NCBI RefSeq assembly: GCF_034120055.1
Contig: NZ_CP139368.1
Span: forward strand, 2,356,001-2,420,000
Origin: Microbacterium rhizosphaerae
GTDB taxonomy: Bacteria; Actinomycetota; Actinomycetes; Actinomycetales; Microbacteriaceae
Length of the DNA: 64,000 nt
Direction of reading: 5' to 3'
Shown: positions 28,040 to 37,727 of the stretch, one piece after another
Numbering within the stretch: the first letter of the stretch is position 1
Layout: every line of letters starts with the position of its first letter
Notes under the pieces: model-generated
What the model was told of the DNA's origin: nothing
The model's input: only the letters and a program-made list of their open reading frames with translations
Database searches by the model: none
Position numbers and translations under genes: made by a program

Positions 28040-28300
28040 ATGCATACCGCACTGTCCACCGTCCGATCGACCGATCAGGACGCCACCGTCTACATCGTCG
28101 ATCCCACGACCATCGACCATCACCTGCCCCTCGGCGAGCGACTGTCGCTGCGCCTGGCGGTCTGGCTGCTCGTTCGCGGCGCGCGTCTCGCGCACGCCGA
28201 GCGGCAGATCCACGCCCGCCACCACGAGAACGCCCGGGACCGCGAGCACCGCGAGCACTACGCGCTGCGCGCGACCGTCCTCGGCAGCCACCTCGACTGA
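28040..28300 (+). CDS. Hypothetical protein, 86 residues
   Basis: Not recognised. The ATG at 28040 follows AAGGA at normal spacing. The protein has a neutral N-terminal third (VYIVDPTTIDHHLPLGERL), a short Leu/Ala/Val helix (SLRLAVWLLVRGARLA) that could be amphipathic or membrane-associated, and then a very His/Arg/Glu-rich charged helix. It lies between the small ORF and the two acetyltransferases on the same strand. Its stop codon is inside the strong hairpin that separates it from the next gene. Composition matches neighbouring genes. Confidence 0.7.
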   Translation: MHTALSTVRSTDQDATVYIVDPTTIDHHLPLGERLSLRLAVWLLVRGARLAHAERQIHARHHENARDREHREHYALRATVLGSHLD

Positions 28301-28330
28301 TGCGGCGGCGCGACACCGCGCCGCCGCATC
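28299..28330 (+). terminator. Strong intercistronic hairpin before the first GNAT gene
   Basis: A perfect 14-bp stem (GATGCGGCGGCGCG, 28299-28312, with 28317-28330) and an ACAC loop, starting within the stop codon of the 86-residue gene. No U-run follows (CCTCACACG), so it may be a partial terminator, an attenuator or an mRNA-stabilising element. The ribosome site of the next gene begins about 10 nt later. Confidence 0.5.
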
Positions 28331-28352
28331 CCTCACACGAAAGAAGCGATCG

Positions 28353-29438
28353 ATGCACACCACGACCGTCGGCCTCGAACTGCGGCCGATGCCCGTACCC
28401 ACCACCCTCGACGCGGAAGATGCCGCCGACTTCGTCGACATGGTCCGCGTCCGCAACCTCGTCTACCGCGAGATCTCGGGCCACAGCGACTTCGACATCA
28501 CACCCGGCGAGCTGCTGCCGGCCCTGCAGCCGACGCCGTACACCGACCGGATGTTCTGGAACGTCCTCGTCGACGGGGAGCTCGTCGGGCGGGCGGGCCT
28601 CGACCTGCCGCTCGAAGACGGCTCTCGGGTCGGCTTCTGGCGCGTCGAGCTGCGGCGCGACGCATGGGGCCGGGGCGTCGGCACCGCGGCGTACGAGCTG
28701 ATCGAGCGCGTCGCGCGGGAGCGCGGACGCTCCGTGCTCCAGACGTCGGTGGACCACCCGCAATCGGACGGCCCGCGGCTCGACGCGCCGACCGGGTTCG
28801 GCAGCATCCCCGCCGATCGCGCCGCGCGCTTCCTCCGCGACCGCGGCTACGCCCTCGAGCAGGTGGTGCGCATGAGCGCGCTCACGCTCGACGACGACAC
28901 CTTCGCTCGGGTCGCCGAACACCTCGCTGCGGCCCGGGCGGCGTCGACCGACTACCGGCTGGTGTCGTGGGATGCGCCGACCCCGGCCGAGTTCGTCGCG
29001 GGCTACGGCACGGTGAAGGCCGCGATGAGCACGGACGCCCCCGCCGCCGGCATCGAGTACGACGCAGAGCAGTGGGATGCCGACCGCGTCGCCGCCCACG
29101 ACCGCCGGTACGTCGATGCCGGCCGTCGTCTGCACGTGACGGCAGCCCAGCACATCGCGACGGGAGAGCTCGTCGCGTTCACGGAGCTCGTCATCGGGCA
29201 CGACCTCGCGGCGACGACCCACCAGGAGGACACGCTCGTCGCGCGGGCGCACCGCGGCCACCGGCTCGGGATGCTCGTCAAGGCCGCGGCGCTGCTGGCC
29301 TGGCGCGACATCGCGCCCGACTCGCGGCGCGTCATCACGTTCAACGCGGAGGAGAACCGACCGATGCTCGACATCAACGAGGCGCTCGGCTTCACCCCGG
29401 TCTCCTACGAAGGCGAATGGAAGAAGGAACTCTCATGA
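28353..29438 (+). CDS. Tandem-domain GNAT N-acetyltransferase (copy 1)
   Basis: 361 residues containing two GCN5-type acetyltransferase folds. The first has an acetyl-CoA loop ([19 protein letters not shown]) near residue 110. The second has [15 protein letters not shown] near residue 305, followed by [20 protein letters not shown], the usual C-terminal strand and helix. Such double-GNAT proteins include mycothiol synthase and antibiotic- or peptide-modifying enzymes; the acceptor here is unknown. The stop overlaps the next gene by ATGA, and the two proteins share their architecture and C-terminus, so they are tandem paralogues. Confidence 0.88.
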   Translation: MHTTTVGLELRPMPVPTTLDAEDAADFVDMVRVRNLVYREISGHSDFDITPGELLPALQPTPYTDRMFWNVLVDGELVGRAGLDLPLEDGSRVGFWRVELRRDAWGRGVGTAAYELIERVARERGRSVLQTSVDHPQSDGPRLDAPTGFGSIPADRAARFLRDRGYALEQVVRMSALTLDDDTFARVAEHLAAARAASTDYRLVSWDAPTPAEFVAGYGTVKAAMSTDAPAAGIEYDAEQWDADRVAAHDRRYVDAGRRLHVTAAQHIATGELVAFTELVIGHDLAATTHQEDTLVARAHRGHRLGMLVKAAALLAWRDIAPDSRRVITFNAEENRPMLDINEALGFTPVSYEGEWKKELS

Positions 29439-30523
29439 GCGCCACGACGATGATCGAGACCAACCGGATCACGATCCCCCGGACGCTTCGTGCACCCGAC
29501 GCGGGCGACCTGCACGAATTCGTGCGCATCTGGAACGCCAGCGCGGCGGCGGATGCCGGTCACGACGCGCTGTACGAGGAGCCGGAGTCGATCCTCGGCT
29601 TCTGGCAGGCGACGGACGACTGGGTCAGCATCCCCTTCCTCGCGCGTGCCGATGGCGTCGTCGTCGGCGCCGCCGTCGTGCGGATCGCGACCGAGGACGG
29701 CCACACGACCGCGGAATCGGATGTGTGCGTGCTGCCGGAGAACCGAGGATCGGGTGCCGAAGAGGCGCTGCTGGCCGAGGTCGAGCGGACCGCACGCGAG
29801 CACGGACGCACCCGCATCCAGCACTTCACGCTGCATCGCGCGGAGGCGCCGGAGCACGAGCTGCGGCCGCCGAGCGGCTGGGGCGTCATCCCCGCCGACG
29901 ATCCGCAGACGCGGTTCATGCTCAAGAGCGGCTTCCAGCTGGGTCAGGTCGAGCGCAACAGCGCCTTCGATCTGCGGGCGGATCCCGCACCCGTCCAGCG
30001 CGCCTTCGACGAGGCCATCGCCTTCGCCGGCCCGGACTACCGATATGTCGAGTGGACCGCGCCGACCCCCGAGGAGCACCTCGACGGGTTCGCCTACGCG
30101 ATCTCGCGCATGGACACGGACGTCCCCGCAGGCTCGCTCGTCATCGAGCCGCAGCATTGGGACGCCGACCGTATCCGTCGGCGCGACGCGCGCCAGAAGG
30201 CGCAGGGGCTCAACGTCTCCGTCGCGGCGGTCGTCCATGTGCCGTCGGAGCGGATCGTGGCGTTCAACGAGCTCGTGATCGGCGGCGACCCGACGGCGGC
30301 GACATCGCAGTTCGGCACCCTGGTGCTGAAGGAACACCGCGGGCACCACCTCGGCATGGTCGTCAAGTGCGGCAACATCCTGCGCTGGCGTGGACTGTTC
30401 CCGCAGTCGCCGCGGATCTCGACCTTCAATGCGGAGGAGAATCGGCCGATGCTCGACATCAACGAGGCGATCGGGTTCGTCCCGATCTCGTACGCGGGCG
30501 CGTGGGAGAAAGAACTCGTGTGA
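29435..30523 (+). CDS. Tandem-domain GNAT N-acetyltransferase (copy 2)
   Basis: 362 residues, a paralogue of the preceding gene. The first GNAT fold has the weaker acetyl-CoA loop [18 protein letters not shown], and the second the stronger [18 protein letters not shown]. The end ([20 protein letters not shown], then a KELV terminus) nearly repeats copy 1 (KELS). The start overlaps the stop of copy 1, so the two are co-translated and may form a heterodimer. It ends 37 nt before the convergent mutM, where only a weak 6-bp hairpin is seen. Confidence 0.88.
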   Translation: MSATTMIETNRITIPRTLRAPDAGDLHEFVRIWNASAAADAGHDALYEEPESILGFWQATDDWVSIPFLARADGVVVGAAVVRIATEDGHTTAESDVCVLPENRGSGAEEALLAEVERTAREHGRTRIQHFTLHRAEAPEHELRPPSGWGVIPADDPQTRFMLKSGFQLGQVERNSAFDLRADPAPVQRAFDEAIAFAGPDYRYVEWTAPTPEEHLDGFAYAISRMDTDVPAGSLVIEPQHWDADRIRRRDARQKAQGLNVSVAAVVHVPSERIVAFNELVIGGDPTAATSQFGTLVLKEHRGHHLGMVVKCGNILRWRGLFPQSPRISTFNAEENRPMLDINEAIGFVPISYAGAWEKELV

Positions 30524-30560
30524 GGCCACTCGAGGATCGGGGGCGGAGCCGCCCGCGTGC

Positions 30561-31475
30561 TCAGCCGAGTGCGCGGGCGGCCAGCGCGAGCCGCTGGCAG
30601 TGGCGGCAGAAGTGGCTCGAGCGGTTCATGAACGCATCGCGCACGATGGGCCGCCCGCACCGCGCGCACGGCTGGCCGGTGCGTCCGTACGCGTTCAGGG
30701 AGTGCGCGAAATAGCCGGCCTGGCCGTTCACGTTGACGTACTGCGCGTCGAAGCTGGTCCCGCCCTCGGCGAGGGCCTTCTCGAGCACCGCGCGGACTTC
30801 GGTCAGGAGGCGACGGGCGGCGCGCGTCGAGAGCAGATTCGCCGGGGTCTCGGGATGGATGCGCGCTGCCCAGAGGGATTCATCGGCGTAGATGTTGCCG
30901 ACGCCGCTCACCACCGTCTGATCGAGCAGCACCCGCTTGATCGCGGAGTTCTTCCGTGCCAGTGTCGCGCGCCAGAGCCGGTCGTCGAACGCCGGATCGA
31001 GTGGGTCGCGTGCGATGTGCGCGACCTGGCTCGGCAGGAGCGCAGCATCCGTCCCCCACCCGGCGGCCGCGCCGTCGGCGGTCGGCACCAGCACGTCGAT
31101 CGCGAGCGATCCGAACGTGCGCTGGTCGGCGAACACCACGGCCAGCTCGCCGTGCTGCGCATGCACGATGTCGAGGCGGACCCGCTCATGCCGTTCGGGC
31201 GGAGCGCCGGCGGGGCGCAGGAGCAGCTGGCCGCTCATTCCGAGGTGGCCGATCAGGGCGTGGTCGCCGTCGTCGATGCCGAGCCACAGGAACTTCCCCC
31301 GCCGGGCGGCGCCCGTGAACGAGCGGCCCGTGAGACGCGCCTCGAACTCGGCCGCGGTCCCCTCGTGGCGCGTGATCGCTCGCTCGTCGATGACGGATGC
31401 CGCGACCACCGTGGCGCCGATCACCGCGGGAGCGAGGCCGGCGCGGACCACCTCGACCTCGGGGAGCTCCGGCAT
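30561..31475 (-). CDS. mutM: Formamidopyrimidine-DNA glycosylase
   Basis: Base-excision repair enzyme removing 8-oxoguanine and formamidopyrimidines, with AP-lyase activity. The 304 residues start MPELPEVEVVRAGL, giving catalytic Pro2 and Glu3. RRGKFLWLG holds the conserved Lys, and the C-terminal zinc finger has C-x2-C (PCARCGRP) and C-x2-C (HFCRHCQ). ATG 31475 overlaps the rnc stop, so the pair is coupled. Confidence 0.97.
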   Translation of the reverse strand: MPELPEVEVVRAGLAPAVIGATVVAASVIDERAITRHEGTAAEFEARLTGRSFTGAARRGKFLWLGIDDGDHALIGHLGMSGQLLLRPAGAPPERHERVRLDIVHAQHGELAVVFADQRTFGSLAIDVLVPTADGAAAGWGTDAALLPSQVAHIARDPLDPAFDDRLWRATLARKNSAIKRVLLDQTVVSGVGNIYADESLWAARIHPETPANLLSTRAARRLLTEVRAVLEKALAEGGTSFDAQYVNVNGQAGYFAHSLNAYGRTGQPCARCGRPIVRDAFMNRSSHFCRHCQRLALAARALG

Positions 31476-32176
31476 CAGCCGCCGTTCGCACCGCGGCCGC
31501 TGAGCTGCTGCCACGCGCGCAGGGCCGCCGCCATCTCGGCGTGCTTCTTGCTCGACCCGATGCCGTCCGTCGTGAGGTCGCCGACCGTCACGGTCGCGGT
31601 GAACGTGCGGTCGTGGTCCGGGCCGGTGGACGTGACCGAGTAGATCGGAGCGTGTCGGCCGAGACGGGCCGCCGTCTCCTGCAGAGCGGTCTTCGGATCC
31701 ACCGCGGCGCCGTAGCGCTCGGGGTCGGCCAGCAGCGGCTTGACGAGCCGCTGCACGAGCCCGGACGCGGCCTCCGGACCCGCCGACAGGTAGGTCGCAC
31801 CGATGAGGGCCTCGGTCGTGTCGGCGAGGATCGAGTCCTTGTCGCGGCCGCCTGTCTGATCCTCGCCGCGACCCAGCCGCACGAACGCGCCGATGCCGAT
31901 GCCGCGCGCGACTTCGGCCAGAGCGACGGTGGACACCACGCTCGCCCTGCGCTTGGCCAGGGAACCCTCGTCGAGATCCGGGAGCGTCGTGTAGAGCAGG
32001 ACCGTCACGGCCTGCCCGAGCACCGAGTCGCCGAGGAACTCGAGGCGCTCGTTGTGGGGCACGCCGCCGTGCTCGTACGCCCAGGAGCGATGGGTCAGAG
32101 CAAGAGAAAGAAGCTCGGGGTCGATGTCGACCCCGAGCTTCTCGAGGAGTTCGCGCTGACGCGCTCGGTCCGTCAA
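31475..32176 (-). CDS. rnc: Ribonuclease III
   Basis: Double-stranded RNA endonuclease for rRNA and mRNA processing. The 233 residues hold the catalytic signature HNERLEFLGDSVL, the second acidic cluster DTTEALIGATYL, and a C-terminal dsRNA-binding domain (DPKTALQETAARLG; GSSKKHAEMAAALRAW). The start is TTG at 32176, 10 nt after rpmF. The order rpmF-rnc-mutM is the usual one in actinobacteria. Confidence 0.96.
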   Translation of the reverse strand: MTDRARQRELLEKLGVDIDPELLSLALTHRSWAYEHGGVPHNERLEFLGDSVLGQAVTVLLYTTLPDLDEGSLAKRRASVVSTVALAEVARGIGIGAFVRLGRGEDQTGGRDKDSILADTTEALIGATYLSAGPEAASGLVQRLVKPLLADPERYGAAVDPKTALQETAARLGRHAPIYSVTSTGPDHDRTFTATVTVGDLTTDGIGSSKKHAEMAAALRAWQQLSGRGANGG

Positions 32177-32186
32177 CGGAGCCCGA

Positions 32187-32396
32187 TCAGATGTCGGCGA
32201 CCTTGCGGCCCTTGTACTCCAGGAACAGCTCGGTGCCCTGCGAGTCGGTGACGACCTTCGCCTGGTGCGGGCGGCTGTAGACGACCTTGCCGTTCTCGAC
32301 GGTCTTGACGAGCGTGGGGGCCTCGGCCTTCCACTGGGCGCGACGCGAGCGGGTGTTGGAGCGCGAAACCTTGCGCTTCGGAGGGTTGCCTGCCAT
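32187..32396 (-). CDS. rpmF: 50S ribosomal protein L32
   Basis: 69-residue ribosomal protein with the conserved opening [20 protein letters not shown]. The CxxC zinc motif is absent, so this is the zinc-free form. It is 18 nt downstream of the yceD gene, the usual pairing. Confidence 0.95.
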   Translation of the reverse strand: MAGNPPKRKVSRSNTRSRRAQWKAEAPTLVKTVENGKVVYSRPHQAKVVTDSQGTELFLEYKGRKVADI

Positions 32397-32414
32397 GGTT
32401 CTTCTCTTTCGTTC

Positions 32415-32972
32415 CTAGGTCATGGGTGTCGACTCGGAGCCCGAGTCCTCAGCCGGCTCCTCTGCGAATCCGGCGAGCGTGGCCCAGCGTGGATCGAGGG
32501 GCTCTCGCGATTCCGCATCGGCGTTGTCGGCACGCAGTTCGCCCGTGACGGGATCGAGTCCCGGGCAATCCGGCCGACAGACCGGCTGAAACGGAAGCGA
32601 GAGGACAATGGCGTCCCTGACCGCGGTTTCAAGATCCACGTGGTCGTCTTGAACCTCGAAGTCATTCGCTTCCTCTCCAGGATACGCGAAAAGCTCCTGG
32701 ATCTCGACTTCGACGGGCGCGGCGATGTCGGTCAGGCACCGGCCGCATACTCCCGAATAGGTGCCCCGGGCGTCCGCGGTCACGAGAATGCCCTCGTGCA
32801 CGGATTCGAGGCGCACGTCGATCTCGACCTTCGAGCCGGCCGGAAGGGACACGAGGCCCTCGCCCCACTGCTCGGTCAGCTGCGGGTCGAGCTCCACTTC
32901 GCGCATCTCACCGGGGTGTCGGACGATATCGCGCACATTGAGGCTGAACGGTCCGGGTCTGCGATTCCTCAC
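32415..32972 (-). CDS. yceD: YceD/DUF177 family protein
   Basis: 185 residues (GTG start). DUF177 proteins are encoded next to rpmF in most bacteria and are linked to 23S rRNA accumulation in plants and bacteria. Characteristic features are present: CGRCLTDI (C-x2-C), the acidic ELFAYPG region, a DLETAVRDAIVLSLPFQPVC strand and helix, and a final CRPDCPGL. The last 35 residues are a low-complexity acidic tail. Confidence 0.92.
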   Translation of the reverse strand: MRNRRPGPFSLNVRDIVRHPGEMREVELDPQLTEQWGEGLVSLPAGSKVEIDVRLESVHEGILVTADARGTYSGVCGRCLTDIAAPVEVEIQELFAYPGEEANDFEVQDDHVDLETAVRDAIVLSLPFQPVCRPDCPGLDPVTGELRADNADAESREPLDPRWATLAGFAEEPAEDSGSESTPMT

Positions 32973-33022
32973 CCGGGAATTCTAGCGGTGGCGCTGCCCC
33001 CGAGGGGCGGACCGGTGGCGTC

Positions 33023-33520
33023 TCAGATGCCGCGCGCGCCGGTGTCCAGGAACCGTGCGACGGCGGGCGGGACGAACGGGGACACGTCGCCGCCGAGCCC
33101 GGCGACCTGGCGCACGAGCGAGCTGGACACCAGCGCGTGCGCAGGGTCGGGCAGGAGGAACACGGTCTCGATGCCCGCCAGGTGACGGTTGACGATCGCC
33201 ATCGGGGTCTCGTACGCGACGTCTACCTGCGAGCGGATGCCCTTGACGAGCACGCCGGCGCCGACATCGGTGGCGTAGTCCACGAGGAGGCCCATGGCCC
33301 ACGACGCGAGCACCACGTCGCCCTCGACGCCGTCCTCGGCGATGGACTGCTCGAGCAGTGCCAGACGCTGCGCGATCGGCAGCATCGCCTCTTTGCCCGG
33401 ATTGTGCACCACCACGACGTGAGTCGTGTCGTACAGCGACGCTGCGCGACGGATGACGTCCAGATGACCGAGTGTCGGCGGGTCGAACGAACCCGGTACG
33501 ACCGCGATGCGGTTGCTCAC
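33023..33520 (-). CDS. coaD: Phosphopantetheine adenylyltransferase
   Basis: Fourth step of coenzyme A synthesis, making dephospho-CoA from 4'-phosphopantetheine and ATP. The 165 residues have the nucleotidyltransferase motif TLGH (16-19) in [15 protein letters not shown], the HNPGKEAM loop and the C-terminal [14 protein letters not shown] place the start at GTG 33520 because AGGGTGG lies 5 nt upstream. The ATG at 33529 is immediately after that site, so a 168-residue form is less likely. Confidence 0.95.
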   Translation of the reverse strand: MSNRIAVVPGSFDPPTLGHLDVIRRAASLYDTTHVVVVHNPGKEAMLPIAQRLALLEQSIAEDGVEGDVVLASWAMGLLVDYATDVGAGVLVKGIRSQVDVAYETPMAIVNRHLAGIETVFLLPDPAHALVSSSLVRQVAGLGGDVSPFVPPAVARFLDTGARGI

Positions 33521-33551
33521 GGCATCCACCCTATCGGGCGGTCCGGACCGC

Positions 33552-35723
33552 TCAGCTGCGCGCCATGGCTGCGCGCTCGGTCGCGTCCAGGCGTCGCTCG
33601 ATCGCGGCGGCGAGGCCGGGGTGCGACTTCAGCGCCGGATCCGCATCGAGGATCCGCTCGGCCTCCTGCCGCGCGAGCGCGATGAGATCGCCGTCCTTCA
33701 CGACGCGCAGCAGCCGCAGCGACGTCCGCGCGCCCGACTGCGCATCGCCCAGCACGTCGCCTTCGCCACGCAGCTCGAGGTCCACCTCCGCGAGCTGGAA
33801 GCCGTCGAGGGTTGCCGCGACGGCATCCACGCGCTCCCGCGCCGGCGAGCCCGTGGGCGCCTCCGTCACGAGCAGGCACAGGCCTGGGACCGCGCCGCGC
33901 CCGACGCGCCCGCGCAGCTGGTGCAACTGCGAGACGCCGAACCTGTCGGCCTCCAGGATGACGATCGTCGACGCGTTCGGCACATCGACACCGACCTCGA
34001 TCACGGTCGTGGCCACGAGCACGTCGATCTCGCCCGCCGCGACCGCCCGCATGGTGGCGTCCTTCTCGTCGGCCGACATCCTGCCGTGGAGGATCGCGAC
34101 CCGCAGGTCGGTGAACAGGGGATGCCGCGACAGCAGATCGGCCGCCTGCACGACGCCCCAGCGCGCTCTCGCCGCCTCCCCCGCCACCGGCTGCTCCGGC
34201 GCCTCGACGTCGTCGGTCGAGGAGGACGCCGAGGACGCCTCCGCATCGATCGCGGCGCACACGACGAACACCTGGTGGCCCTTGCCGACCTCCTCGGCGA
34301 CGCGCTCCCACACCCGCGCGAACCATGCGGGCTTCTCGTCGAGGGGTGCGACGAACGTCTCGATGCCCGCCCGGCCGGCCGGCATGGTGCGGATGGTCGA
34401 CACGTCGAGGTCGCCGAAGACCGTCATCGCGACGGTCCGCGGAATGGGGGTGGCGGTCAGCACCAGAGCGTGGGGGCTGGAGCCCTTCGCGCGCAGCGTC
34501 TCGCGCTGCTCCACCCCGAAGCGGTGCTGCTCGTCGACGACGACGAGACCGAGGTCGGCGAACGTCGTGCTGTCACTCAGGAGCGCGTGGGTTCCGACGA
34601 CGATGAGCGCTTGGCCGGCCGCGACGCGCAGCGCCGCCTTCCTGCGCTCCGCCGCGCCCATCTGTCCCGTCAGGAGCGTCGGCATGAGCTCCGGGGCGAG
34701 CCGGGGTCCCAGCATCCGGGTCATCGAGCGCAGATGCTGCGCCGCGAGCACCTCGGTGGGCGCGATCAGCGCCGACTGTCCGCCTGACTGGGCGACCTGC
34801 AGCATGGCGCGCAGCGCGACGAGCGTCTTGCCCGAGCCGACCTCGCCCTGCACGAGGCGGTTCATCGGCCAGTCGCCCTGCAGGTCGGCCGCGATCTGCG
34901 CGCCGACGGACTCCTGGTCGGGCGTCAGCGGGAACGGGAGACCCGCGTCGAAGCGTTCGAGCAGCGCACCGGGCGCGCGCGAGACGGCCGAGAGCGCGCG
35001 GACGAACTGCCGCTGCTGCAGAAGCGCGGTCTGCAGCACGAGAGCCTCGTGCATGCGGAGCGTTCGACGCGCGGGCGCGATCTGATCCTCGAAGTCCGGA
35101 CGGTGGATGCGCTCGAGCGCGTCGCGCGCCGGCAGGAGCTTGTGCCGCCGGCGCAGGTCGTCGGGCAGCGGGTCGGCCACGTCGCCGAGCCCGTCGAGCA
35201 CCAGCGCGATGACCTTCTGGATCTGCCACGTCGACATCGCGGAGGTCGCCGGGTAGATCGGGATCGGCAGATTCGCGTACGCCTCGGCGTTCATCTGCGC
35301 CTCGGCCTCGTCGTCGAACAGCTGATAGTCCGGATGCGCGAACTGCTTGCCGCCGCGGTACTCCCCCACCTTGCCCGCGAAGATGCCGCGGCGACCAGGG
35401 CGCAGTTCGCCCAGACGCCACGCCTGGTTGAAGAACGTCAGCGAGACCTCGCCGCGGCCGTCCCCGATGACGACCTCGAGGATGCTGCCTCTGCGGTTCT
35501 GCATGCGACGCTCGCCGGCGCTCTTGATCTGGGCGACGATCGTGACCTGGTCGCCGACGTTCAGGGACGAGATCGGCGTCAGCTCGCCGCGCGTCGCGTA
35601 CCGGCGCGGGTAGTGCGACAGCAGGTCGCCGACCGTGCGCATGCCGAAGGCGCGTTCGAGCGCCTTCGACGTCTTGCCGCCGACGACGCCGTCCAGGCGC
35701 GCGTCGAGCGTCGAGCCGGTCAC
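33552..35723 (-). CDS. recG: ATP-dependent DNA helicase RecG
   Basis: Remodels stalled replication forks and branched DNA. The 723 residues run through an OB-fold wedge domain, helicase core with Walker A GEVGSGKT (about 292-299), DEQH box in [10 protein letters not shown] (about 393), TATPIPRT, and the C-terminal motifs [14 protein letters not shown] and [11 protein letters not shown] at 35723 overlaps the TGA of the upstream hydrolase gene (GTGA). A Ser/Asp/Glu-rich insert lies between helicase halves (about residues 510-535). Confidence 0.96.
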   Translation of the reverse strand: MTGSTLDARLDGVVGGKTSKALERAFGMRTVGDLLSHYPRRYATRGELTPISSLNVGDQVTIVAQIKSAGERRMQNRRGSILEVVIGDGRGEVSLTFFNQAWRLGELRPGRRGIFAGKVGEYRGGKQFAHPDYQLFDDEAEAQMNAEAYANLPIPIYPATSAMSTWQIQKVIALVLDGLGDVADPLPDDLRRRHKLLPARDALERIHRPDFEDQIAPARRTLRMHEALVLQTALLQQRQFVRALSAVSRAPGALLERFDAGLPFPLTPDQESVGAQIAADLQGDWPMNRLVQGEVGSGKTLVALRAMLQVAQSGGQSALIAPTEVLAAQHLRSMTRMLGPRLAPELMPTLLTGQMGAAERRKAALRVAAGQALIVVGTHALLSDSTTFADLGLVVVDEQHRFGVEQRETLRAKGSSPHALVLTATPIPRTVAMTVFGDLDVSTIRTMPAGRAGIETFVAPLDEKPAWFARVWERVAEEVGKGHQVFVVCAAIDAEASSASSSTDDVEAPEQPVAGEAARARWGVVQAADLLSRHPLFTDLRVAILHGRMSADEKDATMRAVAAGEIDVLVATTVIEVGVDVPNASTIVILEADRFGVSQLHQLRGRVGRGAVPGLCLLVTEAPTGSPARERVDAVAATLDGFQLAEVDLELRGEGDVLGDAQSGARTSLRLLRVVKDGDLIALARQEAERILDADPALKSHPGLAAAIERRLDATERAAMARS

Positions 35724-37063
35724 GTCCGCACCGCTCCCGCCACCTCTGGCGCGCCCTCCCACTGCAGGGTGCGACCGTCGAAGGCGACATCCGTGTGAAG
35801 CTGCGCGCTGCCGTCCGCGGCGACGGTGAGCCGCTGCGTGAAGGGCTCCTCGAGCAGGCGGATGTCGACGATGAACCCGGCGCCCTGCCAGCCGCCGGAA
35901 GCGGCCGCCGGTCGCCCCTCACGGATGCCGGGGATCCACGCATCCGGGGCGAACTCCAGGGTGTCCTGCCCGATCAGCAGGGAGCGGCCCTCGATGCGGA
36001 TCCGCGGGATCTCACCCTCGTACGCGTGCTCGACGGGCTCGTCGCGCAGCTCGCCGCCGAGGGGGGCGATGTCGAGACGACCGGGGACCTCGACCGGATG
36101 CGTCGTCGGCGCGGTGCCCTCGAGCGCCGGGATCAGCGCGTCCCACAGCACGTCGAGCGGCTGCTGCATGTTCTGCAGCCCGCCCGTGATCGCGATGACC
36201 GCGTCGTGACGCGGCAGCACGACGACGTACTGGCCGAAGGCGCCGTCCGCACGGTAGCCGTCGTGTCGGCATCGCCAGAACTGATAGCCGTAGCCCTGCA
36301 CCGAGTCGGTCGCGCCGCCCCACGTCGAGTTGTCCGCGTGGGCGCTCGTCGCGGTGTCGATCCAGGCGGCCGGGATGATCTGCGCACCGTGCCACGCGCC
36401 GCGCTGCAGCAGCAGCTGCCCGAAGGCGGCCAGCTCCTCCGGGCGCGCGGACAGGCCGTAGCCGCCGACGTCGTATCCCTGGGGACTCTGCTCCCACGTG
36501 ACGTCGCCGAACCCGAGCGGGTCGAACAGCCGGGGCCGCAGATAGTCGACGAGCCGCATGCCCGCAGCCTGCTGCACGATGACGGCCAGGAGGTAGGTCG
36601 CAGCGGTGTTGTACGTCCAGTGCACCCCCGGCCGGTGGGCGAGCGGGGCGGCGAGGACGCTGCGTGCCCAGTCGCCCTCCTGCCAGCGGGCCGGCTCCGT
36701 CTCGTGCCCGACGGTCATCTCCAGCAGGTGCCGGACCCGCACGTCGCGCAGCTGCTCCGACGGAGCGGCGGGAGCGGCCTGCGGCAGCAGGTCGACGACG
36801 CGATCGTCGATGCCGAGAAGACCCTCGCCCAGTGCGAACCCCACCGCCATCGAGGTGAAGCTCTTGCTGACCGAGAAGAGCAGCTGGGGTGCATCCCGTT
36901 CGTACGGCGCCCACGTCGCCTCGCCGATGACGTGACCGTGACGCACGATCGTGACGGTGTGGATGTGCGGGACCGCATCGAGCCCGGCCACCACGGCGGC
37001 GACGGCGGCGGACGCGACGCCCTGGGACTCGGGGGATGCACGCAGGAGGAGATGCTGAGCCAT
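35720..37063 (-). CDS. Serine hydrolase, beta-lactamase/PBP-like (class C) family
   Basis: 447 residues with the penicillin-binding fold. SVSKSFTSM gives the catalytic S-x-x-K, WTYNTAATY the Y-x-N, and a Gly-rich stretch lies at the third-motif position. A C-terminal beta-rich domain of about 120 residues follows. No signal peptide is seen (start MAQHLLLRASPES), so it is probably a cytoplasmic esterase or peptidase-like enzyme rather than a beta-lactamase. It is coupled to recG and starts 85 nt from the divergent rsmD. Confidence 0.88.
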   Translation of the reverse strand: MAQHLLLRASPESQGVASAAVAAVVAGLDAVPHIHTVTIVRHGHVIGEATWAPYERDAPQLLFSVSKSFTSMAVGFALGEGLLGIDDRVVDLLPQAAPAAPSEQLRDVRVRHLLEMTVGHETEPARWQEGDWARSVLAAPLAHRPGVHWTYNTAATYLLAVIVQQAAGMRLVDYLRPRLFDPLGFGDVTWEQSPQGYDVGGYGLSARPEELAAFGQLLLQRGAWHGAQIIPAAWIDTATSAHADNSTWGGATDSVQGYGYQFWRCRHDGYRADGAFGQYVVVLPRHDAVIAITGGLQNMQQPLDVLWDALIPALEGTAPTTHPVEVPGRLDIAPLGGELRDEPVEHAYEGEIPRIRIEGRSLLIGQDTLEFAPDAWIPGIREGRPAAASGGWQGAGFIVDIRLLEEPFTQRLTVAADGSAQLHTDVAFDGRTLQWEGAPEVAGAVRT

Positions 37064-37148
37064 GGCGCCCAGACTATCCGCGGCCCGTGACACCGCGGCC
37101 GCGGTCGGAGCCGCGACGGGATCCGCGACTGCCCGGTAGGTTGTCGCT

Positions 37149-37715
37149 GTGACCCGCATCATCGCCGGACGCGCCGGATCCCTGACGCTCGAGGTGCCGG
37201 ATGCCGGAACGCGACCCACGAGCGACCGCGTGCGCGAGTCGCTCTTCGGCGCCCTCGAGTCCGCCGACGCCCTGCGCGGAGCGGTCGTCCTCGATCTGTA
37301 CGCCGGCTCGGGCGCGCTCGCTCTCGAGGCGGTCAGCCGTGGAGCGGCATCCGCCGACCTGGTCGAGAGGTCCGCTCGCGCCGCGGGTGTCGCGCAGCGC
37401 AATGCGGCCCGCGTCGCGAAGTCGACCGGCGGCGATGCCCCGATCCGCGTCCATCGCGTCCCGGCCGATGCCTTCCTCGCCGGCGCCGCCGGCGCCCCGA
37501 CCTGGACGCTCGCCTTCGTCGACCCGCCCTACGACCTCGGCGAGGTCGAACTCGCCACCACCCTCGGCCGGCTCGCCGGCCGGCTGTCCGAGGGGGCCCT
37601 CGTCGTGATCGAGCGGGCGAGCCGCTCCCCCGGGCCCTCGATGCCGGACACGTTGAGACTCACGCGGTCCAAGAAGTACGGCGACACCACCCTCTGGTGG
37701 GCCGAGCGGGTGTAG
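37149..37715 (+). CDS. rsmD: 16S rRNA (guanine(966)-N2)-methyltransferase
   Basis: SAM-dependent methyltransferase of 188 residues (GTG start). Motifs seen: TRIIAGRAGSLTLEVP, RPTSDRVRESLF, the SAM-binding VLDLYAGSGALALEA, and the catalytic FVDPPYDLG near residue 125. RsmD lies near recG and coaD in many actinobacteria. It ends 12 nt before the convergent thiL. Confidence 0.95.
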   Translation: MTRIIAGRAGSLTLEVPDAGTRPTSDRVRESLFGALESADALRGAVVLDLYAGSGALALEAVSRGAASADLVERSARAAGVAQRNAARVAKSTGGDAPIRVHRVPADAFLAGAAGAPTWTLAFVDPPYDLGEVELATTLGRLAGRLSEGALVVIERASRSPGPSMPDTLRLTRSKKYGDTTLWWAERV

Positions 37716-37727
37716 CGGGCCGGCCGC

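Noticed and set aside
30541..30554. GGGCGG-AG-CCGCCC hairpin between the second GNAT gene and mutM
   Set aside because: Only 6 bp with a 2-nt loop (or 5 bp with 4 nt) and no U-tract; common by chance at this GC content.
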